5,181 nucleotides of DNA from JAYWIG01 sp043789035 (lineage in GTDB: Bacteria; Pseudomonadota; Gammaproteobacteria; Burkholderiales; Burkholderiaceae_E). Location: positions 1 to 5,181 of the forward strand of contig JAYWIG010000027.1 in the NCBI GenBank assembly GCA_043789035.1. The letters are read 5' to 3'. Shown piece by piece: positions 1 through 5,181 of this stretch (position 1 is the first letter of the stretch; each line of letters begins with the position of its first letter). The notes under the pieces were generated by a model, which worked only from the letters and a program-made list of their open reading frames with translations, searched no databases and was not told the origin of the DNA. The translations under genes and the position numbers were made by a program.

Positions 1-2
1 AA

Positions 3-233
3 ATTACTCGTGAAGAGCTTTCGGTTCGTGAGTACATGACCAACATGCTGCGCTTATTACAATCGCGCAAATTCGCTGAATTTCACGATCTCTTCGATGT
101 TGGCAAAGGTAAACAAGTACTGGTTGTGACATTTGTTGCCATGCTGGAACTGGCCAAAGAGTCATTAATCGAAATAACTCAGGCTGATGCCTACGCACCA
201 ATCTACGTTCGCCTTTCTTACCTGCCTTCATAA
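3..233 (+). CDS. scpA: Segregation and condensation protein A, C-terminal part (5' end outside the window)
   Basis: ScpA is the kleisin subunit of the cytoplasmic SMC-ScpAB condensin that compacts and segregates chromosomes; its C-terminal winged-helix domain contacts the SMC head. Only the last 76 residues are present, open from the window edge in frame 3 and ending in TAA at 231-233. What I see matches the family's C-terminal domain: a segment beginning SVREYM, a leucine-rich helix (MLRLLQ), a KFAEFHDLF segment, then VVTFVAMLELAKESLIEITQ followed by APIYVRL. The hydrophobic-acidic 'LELAKESLIEI' helix and the 'APIYVR' ending are typical of proteobacterial, especially betaproteobacterial, ScpA as I remember it. 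murB follows after 12 nt on the same strand, so the two probably share a transcript. scpB, often the next gene, is not here. The catalogue name is well supported despite truncation; a full-length product cannot be judged. Confidence 0.85.
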   Translation: MTREELSVREYMTNMLRLLQSRKFAEFHDLFDVGKGKQVLVVTFVAMLELAKESLIEITQADAYAPIYVRLSYLPS

Positions 234-245
234 GCGCGGCAGCAA

Positions 246-1292
246 GTGACTCAGATCGACCCCAATGCGTTCATGGGTGCAGCCAACGCCCTAATCTCCA
301 ATAGCTTTGGTATAGCGACTAGAGCAAAAAAGGTGTTCGAATTGAATTCAATCGAACAACTTGCAGCGCTCGCAAAAGCCACATCCAATGAAGAATACTT
401 GATCCTCGGTGGCGCTAGCAATGTTTTATTCACCCAAGACTTCGACGGCTTAGTCGTGCGTAATAAACTCAAAGGTTTACAGATCGAACCTTTGCCAGCA
501 GGAAAACACAAAGTCACCTCTGGCGCAGGAGAGAATTGGGCTGACTTTGTCGATACGATGACGGTCAAAGGTTTGTTCGGGCTAGAGAACCTTAGTCTAA
601 TTCCGGGCTCTGTTGGAGCGAGCCCGATTCAGAACATCGGTGCCTATGGCATAGAAATGTGCCAATCCTTTCATGAGTTAAAAGCTTTCAGTTTAGCCAC
701 TGGCGTAACGCAAACGTTCACGAAACAGGACTGCGCCTTTGCTTATCGCGACAGTGTTTTTAAGCGCCCCGACATGCGCCAATGGCTTATTACTGAAGTA
801 AGTTTTATTTTGGATGAAACAGCTGTTATCGAGCTCGGCTATGGCGACCTAAAAACTGAGGCTCTAAAACTTGCAGCCCAGCAAGGCCAAGCACAACCTA
901 CTCATTCGCAAGTCGCAGAAGCGGTCAAAAGCATTCGCCGAAGCAAATTACCTGATCCTGCCCTGATCGGTAGTGCCGGGAGTTTCTTTAAAAACCCAAA
1001 AATTTCAAATGCCCAGCTTGCTGAGCTGCGAATCAATCATCCTACACTTCAAGCATACCCAGTTACCGATGATGAAAGTCAGCAAAAGATCTCTGCTGGT
1101 TGGCTGATCGACAAAGCAGGCTGGAAAGGTTTTCGGCGCGGCGATGCCGGCGTACATAAAGACCACGCCTTGGTGCTCGTTAACTACGGTATAGCCACCG
1201 GCAAAGAAATTTGGCGCCTGGCGCTTGATATTCAAGCCAGCGTAAACGATAAATTTCATGTCTTAATAGAGCCAGAGCCGATTGTGATTTAG
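246..1292 (+). CDS. murB: UDP-N-acetylenolpyruvoylglucosamine reductase (MurB, type I)
   Basis: MurB is the cytoplasmic flavoenzyme that uses NADPH and FAD to reduce UDP-GlcNAc-enolpyruvate to UDP-MurNAc, the second committed step of peptidoglycan synthesis. The 348-residue product matches the E. coli enzyme in length and layout. The FAD-binding half (about 20-190) carries GGASNVLF (55-62), GAGENW (93-98), LENLSLIPGSVGASPIQNIG (113-132) and YRDS (167-170). The MurB C-terminal half (about 197-345) carries GYGDL (198-202), KLPDP (234-238), GSFFKNP (245-251), AGWLID (284-289), GVHKDHALVLVN (302-313) and IEPE (341-344). By motif, the catalytic residues are Arg168, Ser246 (the proton donor) and Glu344, corresponding to E. 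coli Arg159, Ser229 and Glu325. The GTG start at 246 gives the longest reading, 12 nt after scpA. An in-frame ATG at 273 gives 339 residues and fits the family's short N-terminus equally well; neither has a good Shine-Dalgarno. Function is nearly certain, the start is not. Confidence 0.97.
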   Translation: MTQIDPNAFMGAANALISNSFGIATRAKKVFELNSIEQLAALAKATSNEEYLILGGASNVLFTQDFDGLVVRNKLKGLQIEPLPAGKHKVTSGAGENWADFVDTMTVKGLFGLENLSLIPGSVGASPIQNIGAYGIEMCQSFHELKAFSLATGVTQTFTKQDCAFAYRDSVFKRPDMRQWLITEVSFILDETAVIELGYGDLKTEALKLAAQQGQAQPTHSQVAEAVKSIRRSKLPDPALIGSAGSFFKNPKISNAQLAELRINHPTLQAYPVTDDESQQKISAGWLIDKAGWKGFRRGDAGVHKDHALVLVNYGIATGKEIWRLALDIQASVNDKFHVLIEPEPIVI

Positions 1293-1313
1293 TCTCCCGT
1301 TGGCTTAGCCCTT

Positions 1314-1319
1314 TATAAT
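1314..1319 (+). promoter_or_regulatory. Consensus -10 box (TATAAT) upstream of the OmpA-like gene
   Basis: A perfect TATAAT lies in the 63-bp gap between murB and the OmpA-like gene and would start transcription near 1326, giving a leader of about 30 nt. No good -35 hexamer sits 16-18 bp upstream (AGTCTC or GTCTCC at that spacing), and there is no TGn extension. The promoter may therefore be weak or need an activator. It suggests the gene can be transcribed separately from scpA-murB. Confidence 0.5.
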
Positions 1320-1343
1320 CTTGAGTTTTACATATCTACCTTT

Positions 1344-1347
1344 GGAG
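1344..1347 (+). promoter_or_regulatory. Ribosome binding site of the OmpA-like gene (GGAG)
   Basis: GGAG ends 8 nt before the ATG at 1356, ideal spacing. This fixes the start of the OmpA-like reading frame, which has no competing upstream start in the short intergenic region. Confidence 0.75.
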
Positions 1348-1355
1348 TTAGCACG

Positions 1356-1898
1356 ATGAATGATGAGCAAGACCACGACGAGAACCGCATGGTTGGTTGG
1401 ATTTTGGCGTTAGCGGTTGTAGTAGCAATTGCAGTCTCTTTGTGGATGGCAGGCTGGGCGACGACATCAAGCAGTGACGCAAAACCTACGCAAACCGTAG
1501 CAGCGGCAACAGTTGCGGCTCCTAGCAAAGCAATTACAGAGGTTGATACTGCACCTGCGCTAGCAACAGGTGCTGGCTATCCTGAAACAGCAAGCCTGTT
1601 TTTCGAGTCCGGAAAGATCAACTTGCCCGCAGACGCTTTAAAGCAGCTCGAAGCAGTTGTAGCTTGGTCAAAAACCAGCCCCAATACAAAAATCGGCGTT
1701 TCTGGCTACCATGACAAAGCCGGTGACCCAGCGGCCAATGCTCTACTTGCTAAAAATCGTGCATTGGGTGCGCGAGAATTACTTCTTTCTGCAGGTGTTC
1801 CAGAAGACCGCATCGTAATGGTGAAACCTCAGAGTACTGATGGCGGCGGACCGGAGGACAAGCAATCACGCCGAGTAGATATTTATCCAGCACAGTAA
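1356..1898 (+). CDS. Small inner-membrane-anchored OmpA-like peptidoglycan-binding protein
   Basis: The 180-residue product has three parts. First comes an acidic N-terminal tail (1-11, rich in Asp and Glu). Next is one hydrophobic membrane segment (about 13-34, VGWILALAVVVAIAVSLW and onward). An Ala/Thr/Ser-rich linker (about 35-75) then leads to a C-terminal OmpA-like domain (about 79-178). In that domain I see the LFFESG strand (81-86), SGYHDKAGD (116-124), the AKNRALGARELLLSAGV helix (132-148) and SRRVDIYP (171-178). Asp120 and Arg135 occupy the positions that in OmpA-family proteins grip meso-diaminopimelate of the peptide stem. There is no lipobox cysteine and no clear signal-peptidase site, so the helix probably stays as an inner-membrane anchor with the domain in the periplasm. 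It differs from outer-membrane OmpA or Pal in lacking a barrel or lipid anchor. It lies downstream of murB but has its own promoter-like sequence. The domain assignment is firm; the specific role (wall tethering, division, transport accessory) is unknown. Confidence 0.85.
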   Translation: MNDEQDHDENRMVGWILALAVVVAIAVSLWMAGWATTSSSDAKPTQTVAAATVAAPSKAITEVDTAPALATGAGYPETASLFFESGKINLPADALKQLEAVVAWSKTSPNTKIGVSGYHDKAGDPAANALLAKNRALGARELLLSAGVPEDRIVMVKPQSTDGGGPEDKQSRRVDIYPAQ

Positions 1899-1912
1899 CC
1901 TTAACAATAAGC

Positions 1913-2719
1913 TTAAACTTCGCGACGAAAAAACCACTTAGCATCAGTTGATGCTTCTGGTGCGAAACAATAGCCCTCCACGGAGAAATTCTGGAGGGCT
2001 TTTGCTTGTTTGGATGATGCAATACGGTTTTCAATTGCATACCTTACCATCAGGCCTCTAGCTCGCTTTGCATTAAAGCTAACGACCTTGTAAGGGCTTG
2101 TCAGGCCTGCAGCCTTCTTCCGTTCTTGAAACACAGGCTGAACCACTTTCGCTTTGAGCTTTTTGATGTCGACCGATTTAAAGTACTCGTCCGAAGCTAG
2201 GTTGATGATTGTGTCTCCAGCCACGTCGGCCAGATCCTTGTTAATCAAAGGCGCATTTTTGCTTGACCAAAGCGCGTACAGATTTTTGCCCGCTTTATTC
2301 TCAAATTGAGTACCCATTTCTAAGCGATATGGTTGCATTAAATCTAACGGCCGTAGAAGCCCATACAAGCCCGAAAGCATACGAACATGAATCTGAGCCC
2401 ATTTGACGTCATCTTCGCTCAAGCTAGGGGCCTTTAAGCCGTCATACACATCGCCATTAAACGCTAGGATTGCCGGCCTAGAGTTCGCTTCAGTGAAATC
2501 AGCCGAAAAACTTTTAAATCGTTCGACGTTTAGCTGGGCCAGCGGCAAGCTAATATCCATTAATGCCATAAGGCCGTCGACTTTAACTTTGCGTAATTGT
2601 TTGGCAAGCGCAAGCGATTCTTTGGGGAATCGCGGCAAGGTCGGCTCGAATGCTTGAAAAGTGGAACTCTGCTGAGTTTGATAATCAAGCGTCTTGGCTG
2701 GCGACAACAGATAAATCAA
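1913..2719 (-). CDS. yaaA: Peroxide stress protein YaaA (UPF0246/DUF328 family)
   Basis: YaaA is a cytoplasmic protein which in E. coli belongs to the OxyR response and protects DNA and protein from Fenton damage by limiting free intracellular iron; it has also been reported to bind DNA. The 268-residue product matches the usual length of about 260. Family motifs are present in order: LLSPAKTLD (4-12), FNGDVYDGL (87-95), LSGLYGLLRPLDLMQPYRLE (115-134), NLASDEYFKSV (173-183), KRARGLMVRYAIE (218-230) and EGYCF (248-252). I chose the TTG at 2717-2719 as start. It places SPAKTLD at the family's normal position, and TGAGGA stands 7 nt upstream. The frame stays open to an ATG at 2854, but that would add 45 unrelated residues and overlap the PIN gene. 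The gene is convergent with the OmpA-like gene (14-bp gap) and divergent from the PIN gene (15-bp gap), so its promoter must lie inside the PIN coding region. No OxyR site could be recognised by eye. Confidence 0.93.
   Translation of the reverse strand: MIYLLSPAKTLDYQTQQSSTFQAFEPTLPRFPKESLALAKQLRKVKVDGLMALMDISLPLAQLNVERFKSFSADFTEANSRPAILAFNGDVYDGLKAPSLSEDDVKWAQIHVRMLSGLYGLLRPLDLMQPYRLEMGTQFENKAGKNLYALWSSKNAPLINKDLADVAGDTIINLASDEYFKSVDIKKLKAKVVQPVFQERKKAAGLTSPYKVVSFNAKRARGLMVRYAIENRIASSKQAKALQNFSVEGYCFAPEASTDAKWFFRREV
1972..2003 (+). terminator. Probable intrinsic terminator of the OmpA-like gene, embedded in the 3' end of yaaA
   Basis: A perfect 9-bp inverted repeat, AGCCCTCCA (1972-1980) and TGGAGGGCT (1992-2000), with an 11-nt loop, runs directly into TTTT (2000-2003) on the plus strand. 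It begins 73 nt after the OmpA-like stop codon. Read on the minus strand, the same hairpin is followed by ATTGTTTCG, which is not a good U-tract, so it should act mainly on plus-strand transcripts and spare yaaA. It lies wholly within yaaA coding sequence, at the conserved EGY segment. Confidence 0.55.
2680..2685 (+). promoter_or_regulatory. Possible -10 element for the PIN gene, inside yaaA
   Basis: GATAAT matches the -10 consensus at five of six positions and would start transcription near 2692, about 43 nt before the PIN ATG. The nearest good -35, TTGAAA at 2654-2659, is 20 bp away, which is too long for a standard sigma-70 promoter. It is offered only because the PIN promoter has to lie within yaaA coding DNA and this is the best match I could find. 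Confidence 0.22.
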
Positions 2720-2726
2720 TTTAAGT

Positions 2727-2732
2727 TCCTCA
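2727..2732 (-). promoter_or_regulatory. Shine-Dalgarno of yaaA that decides its TTG start
   Basis: On the minus strand TGAGGA is followed by 7 nt and then TTG, the codon that begins the canonical IYLLSPAKTLD N-terminus. Good spacing and fit to the family boundary together favour the TTG at 2719 over any upstream ATG. The site lies in the 15-bp gap shared with the start of the PIN gene. Confidence 0.75.
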
Positions 2733-2734
2733 TA

Positions 2735-3166
2735 ATGATCTTTATTCTTGACTGCAACGTTTGGCTGGACTGGCTGCTCTTTAATGACAACACAATTACT
2801 AAATTCAAAGCAGGGTTTGAAGCGGGTGAGTTTCAATTTTTTGGTACTGAGCACATGCGCTCAGAGTTGCTCGATGTTCTTAATCGGCAATCGGTCGGAC
2901 GCAAGTTTATCGCACGCTCGCCATTTGGCTCTATAGAGGCCATGATGGCCGAGTACGACAGATTGGTATTAGTTCAGCCAAAACCCGAAATTGGCCCACT
3001 GCCGCTTCCGCAATGCAAAGACAGAGATGATCAAATGTTTGTGGATCTTTTGGTTGCTACCAAGGCAGTGTTGATCAGCAAAGATCGCCATTTACTTGCC
3101 ATGGCTCCGAAGCTAAAGAAGCTGTTCAACGTTCAAGTGATACACCCAAACAAATTCAACTTTTAA
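2735..3166 (+). CDS. Orphan PIN-domain protein (putative ribonuclease, toxin-component-like)
   Basis: PIN domains are metal-dependent RNases, best known as VapC-type toxins but also found in housekeeping RNA processing. This 143-residue protein is essentially one PIN domain, closest by eye to the PIN_3 / COG1569 group ('putative toxin-antitoxin system toxin component'). The acidic residues expected to hold the metal are present: Asp6 in FILDCNVW (3-10), Glu44 in RSELLDVL (42-49), Asp96/Asp98/Asp99 in CKDRDDQMF (94-102), and Asp117 in ISKDRHLL (114-121). I chose the ATG at 2735 because the first beta-strand with its Asp must lie at the N-terminus; the frame remains open upstream to 2597 but that part is antisense yaaA. 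There is no clear Shine-Dalgarno (only AAG at 2723-2725), so translation may be weak. No small antitoxin gene lies on either side: yaaA is divergent and the GGDEF-EAL gene convergent. Toxicity is therefore unproven; the fold and nuclease potential are well supported. Confidence 0.85.
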   Translation: MIFILDCNVWLDWLLFNDNTITKFKAGFEAGEFQFFGTEHMRSELLDVLNRQSVGRKFIARSPFGSIEAMMAEYDRLVLVQPKPEIGPLPLPQCKDRDDQMFVDLLVATKAVLISKDRHLLAMAPKLKKLFNVQVIHPNKFNF

Positions 3167-5181
3167 ACTTCGCTCATTGCGGCTTTTTCGTCGTTTTGAT
3201 ATTTCTCTGCTTGGTGTTGTACCCAGCGCTTATATTCGACTGCCTCGAGCGGTTTTCCGAAGTAGTACCCTTGAGCAAAATCGCATTTTAGTCTGCGTAA
3301 TAGTGCCATGGTTTCAATATCCTCAACACCTTGTGCAACTACGGTCATTTTCATCGAATGGCTAAGCGCAATCGCCGAACTCACCAAGATTGCTCTAGGC
3401 TTATCTTTCATTAGCGAGTTTATGAAAGTACGATCAATTTTTACAGAGCTCGCTTTCATTTCACGCAAATATTGCAACGATACAAAGCCGCCACTGAAAT
3501 CGTCAATCGCAATCTTGACACCGACACCAGCCAAGATCGTCAGCTGCGGCAAAATTCGCTCATAACCCAAGGCAAGCACCTTATCAGGTACTTCAAGAGT
3601 CAAACGCTGCGGCGCAATTTTGTGTGCTCGCAAGCGCGACACCACAAATGTTGGAAAGTCTTTATCCGACAAATCACGCAAACTTACATTGACCGATACT
3701 TCAACGGTTATGGCTTCTTTTTGCCAAAGATTAACTTGCTTCAAACTTTGATCAATTACCCAACGCGTCATGAGTGTAATAAAACCTGTTTTCTCTGCAA
3801 AAGGAACAAAATCATTAGGGTTAATCAATCCGCGCTCAGGATGCTCCCAGCGCAATAAGGCCTCAACCATGAGAGGCGCTTTTTCTGCTAATGACACCCT
3901 TGGTTGGAACACCAAGGCAAGCTCATCGCGTTCAAGCGAACGCTTCAAATCGATCAGCAAGGAAAGCTGTAGCTCTCGGTGCTTTTCTGCTTCTGGATCG
4001 AAAACACAAATTGCGCCTGAGGATGACTTGGACTTTGCCAAAGCCGCGTCTGCACACGACATTAAACCGACGGCGTCGGCTGCATGCTCAGGGAAAGAGG
4101 CAATACCGATGCGACCAGCGGCTTCCACGACTTGGCCTCTAAAATCAAACGCTTGCTCCAACGCATCCCGAAGCCGTAGTGCTACTTTGCGAGCTTGCTC
4201 TGCGTCGCAGTTTTGTAGCAATATGCAAAAGTCACTGCTGCCCATTCGCGCAATCGTCAAATTGCCGTCTTTAGTGTTGACTGCTTCGACTCGTAACAGG
4301 CTATCGGCATTTCGAAGTACTTGCCGAAAACGTGCGGCAGTTTCCTTGAGCACTTGATCACCAGCGACTTGGCCAAATGATTCATTAATCATGTTGAAGT
4401 TATCGATATCTATCAGTAGGGTCGAAATCCCTTTGGAACCCTGCCTGTAACGCGCAATCGCTTCTTGGAGACGGGTACCAAACAAAGCACGATTAGGCAA
4501 ATTTGTCAGTGGGTCACGATAGGCTACATTCATCATTCCTTTTTCGCGTTGGCGCATACCCTCGGCCATTAAATTAAACGATTCAGCGAGTAAACTAATT
4601 TCTTTAGAGCTACTAACATTGGATAAAGGCTTGTAATCGCCGTCTGCAATGCGCTTAATACCCGATTGAATATTGTTGATAGGAGTTGTCACTCGCCTTC
4701 CCCACCAAAACGCTACACCGAAGCACATTGCAATAATGAGCGCCAATGCAATACCAGTTTCTACGGCGGCGCCAATCAAGATATCTCGCAACGGCTTATC
4801 TACCGGAGAATAAATCTCAAGCGACAACCTAGGGTCATTTAGTATAGTTTGCCGTTGCCATTGGCTAGCATCTGCAGCAAGGGCAGCTTCAGCAAATTCT
4901 TTGGCGATAGTCGAACTGTGGCCTACAACTTTTGCGACTTCAATATCGCGCTTCAGCGCCAACACGTAGGGAGGCAGGTTTCTAAAGTCAGCATCATCTG
5001 CTAACAGCTTAGAAACTCGGGTAGCGGCAATCAACACAAACTTTTCACTCGCTTCAGCCGAACTCACAATCCTAGCAGCGGCCAGATATAACTGGCCATT
5101 CACAAACATTAATCCGGTTGCTTTTGTCATGCCGCTTTTAACCAATAAGCGAGGCTCTACAGTCTTACTAAAGGTAAACAA
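3163..5181 (-). CDS. Membrane sensor protein with HAMP, degenerate GGDEF and degenerate EAL domains (5' end outside the window)
   Basis: The last 672 residues of a c-di-GMP-type signalling protein; numbering starts at the window edge. In order: an extracytoplasmic sensor region (1-132, Cache/CHASE-like, family not identified), a TM helix (about 135-159), HAMP (about 161-213), GGDEF (about 218-397) and EAL (about 404-655). A first TM helix presumably lies beyond the edge. GGDEF keeps DPLTNLPNR, the metal Asp258, Asn266 and Asp275, but its signature is GSSDF (314-318), losing the catalytic acidic residue, so cyclase activity is unlikely. EAL keeps EAL (440-442), Asn498, Glu530, Asp560-Asp561, Lys581 and Gln637. 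However, the AEG glutamate proposed as general base is Gln617 (AQG), TE is PD (532-533), and the DDFGTG loop is DDFSGG. Phosphodiesterase activity is thus doubtful. By analogy with LapD, FimX and CsrD, it more likely acts as a receptor or scaffold; which one cannot be told. Its stop overlaps that of the PIN gene. Confidence 0.9.
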   Translation of the reverse strand: MFTFSKTVEPRLLVKSGMTKATGLMFVNGQLYLAAARIVSSAEASEKFVLIAATRVSKLLADDADFRNLPPYVLALKRDIEVAKVVGHSSTIAKEFAEAALAADASQWQRQTILNDPRLSLEIYSPVDKPLRDILIGAAVETGIALALIIAMCFGVAFWWGRRVTTPINNIQSGIKRIADGDYKPLSNVSSSKEISLLAESFNLMAEGMRQREKGMMNVAYRDPLTNLPNRALFGTRLQEAIARYRQGSKGISTLLIDIDNFNMINESFGQVAGDQVLKETAARFRQVLRNADSLLRVEAVNTKDGNLTIARMGSSDFCILLQNCDAEQARKVALRLRDALEQAFDFRGQVVEAAGRIGIASFPEHAADAVGLMSCADAALAKSKSSSGAICVFDPEAEKHRELQLSLLIDLKRSLERDELALVFQPRVSLAEKAPLMVEALLRWEHPERGLINPNDFVPFAEKTGFITLMTRWVIDQSLKQVNLWQKEAITVEVSVNVSLRDLSDKDFPTFVVSRLRAHKIAPQRLTLEVPDKVLALGYERILPQLTILAGVGVKIAIDDFSGGFVSLQYLREMKASSVKIDRTFINSLMKDKPRAILVSSAIALSHSMKMTVVAQGVEDIETMALLRRLKCDFAQGYYFGKPLEAVEYKRWVQHQAEKYQNDEKAAMSEV

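Noticed and set aside
604..626. Perfect 7-bp GC-rich inverted repeat (CGGGCTC / GAGCCCG, 9-nt loop) inside murB.
   Set aside because: It encodes the conserved PGSVGASP flavin-binding segment and has no T-run after it. By rough arithmetic two or three such 7-bp stems are expected by chance in a window this size.
1928..1955. AGCATCA / TGATGCT hairpin followed, on the minus strand, by a T6 run near the end of yaaA, considered as a yaaA terminator.
   Set aside because: The T-run is six bases away from the stem and lies before the yaaA stop codon, so termination there would remove the stop. The stem is AT-containing and only 7 bp.
2597..2734. In-frame upstream extension of the PIN gene to an ATG at 2597.
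   Set aside because: The added residues are the antisense of yaaA and would push the first PIN beta-strand 46 residues from the N-terminus, unlike the family.
2735..3166. Calling the PIN gene one half of a toxin-antitoxin module.
   Set aside because: No small co-directional gene with antitoxin features is found on either side; the neighbours are yaaA and a large signalling gene facing other directions.
1913..3173. An identical 11-bp sequence TTAAACTTCGC at the ends of both minus-strand genes (1913-1923 and 3163-3173).
   Set aside because: Both encode a Glu-Val-stop ending using the same codons; with only two copies and no extension of similarity, coincidence is the simplest reading.
3898..3917. 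Perfect 7-bp inverted repeat (CCTTGGT / ACCAAGG, 6-nt loop) inside the EAL coding region.
   Set aside because: It is mid-gene, with no U-tract and no nearby gene boundary; its length is expected by chance.
2735..5181. A functional RNA-decay system pairing the PIN nuclease with the CsrD-like degenerate GGDEF-EAL protein.
   Set aside because: Attractive by analogy with CsrD, but the genes are convergent, not an operon, and the EAL and GGDEF changes differ from those of CsrD. Nothing in the sequence supports a link.
1..5181. tRNA genes, CRISPR repeats, insertion-sequence ends, riboswitches and DNA-uptake repeats.
   Set aside because: None seen on either strand; intergenic space is too small (63 bp at most) and no repeated units were noticed.

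Overview
The window looks like an ordinary, tightly packed chromosomal segment of a proteobacterium, most likely a betaproteobacterium of the Burkholderiales type. The clues are the C-terminus of the ScpA homologue, the E. coli-type (type I) MurB, and a stand-alone PIN protein of a form I associate with betaproteobacteria. This placement rests on remembered family resemblance, not on a search. Base composition by eye is moderate, near half G+C. I see no insertion sequence, phage gene, tRNA, rRNA, CRISPR array or long repeat, and no stretch of 300 bases without a gene.

Layout: (1) 3-233, plus strand: the last 76 residues of scpA (kleisin of the SMC-ScpAB chromosome-segregation complex). (2) 246-1292, plus: murB, starting 12 nt after scpA and probably co-transcribed with it. 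(3) 1356-1898, plus: a small inner-membrane-anchored protein with a periplasmic OmpA-like peptidoglycan-binding domain; it has its own consensus -10 box and Shine-Dalgarno. (4) 1913-2719, minus: yaaA (UPF0246 peroxide-stress protein), convergent with the OmpA-like gene and starting at a TTG. (5) 2735-3166, plus: an orphan PIN-domain ribonuclease-like protein, divergent from yaaA with only 15 bp between the start codons. (6) 3163-5181, minus, truncated by the window edge: a membrane protein with an extracytoplasmic sensor region, TM helix, HAMP, GGDEF and EAL domains. It converges on the PIN gene so closely that the two stop codons share the bases TTAA.

Themes: scpA, murB and the OmpA-like gene concern chromosome segregation and envelope growth. 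The yaaA, PIN and GGDEF-EAL genes look like stress or signalling functions, but nothing in the sequence ties them into one pathway. Three points deserve a second look. First, the GGDEF-EAL protein appears degenerate in both catalytic centres (GSSDF for GGDEF; AQG for AEG in EAL), so it is probably a receptor or scaffold. Second, a strong terminator-like hairpin for the OmpA-like gene is embedded in the 3' coding end of yaaA. Third, gene junctions of +14, +15 and -4 bp force overlapping promoters and transcripts. I found no convincing previously undescribed multi-gene system.
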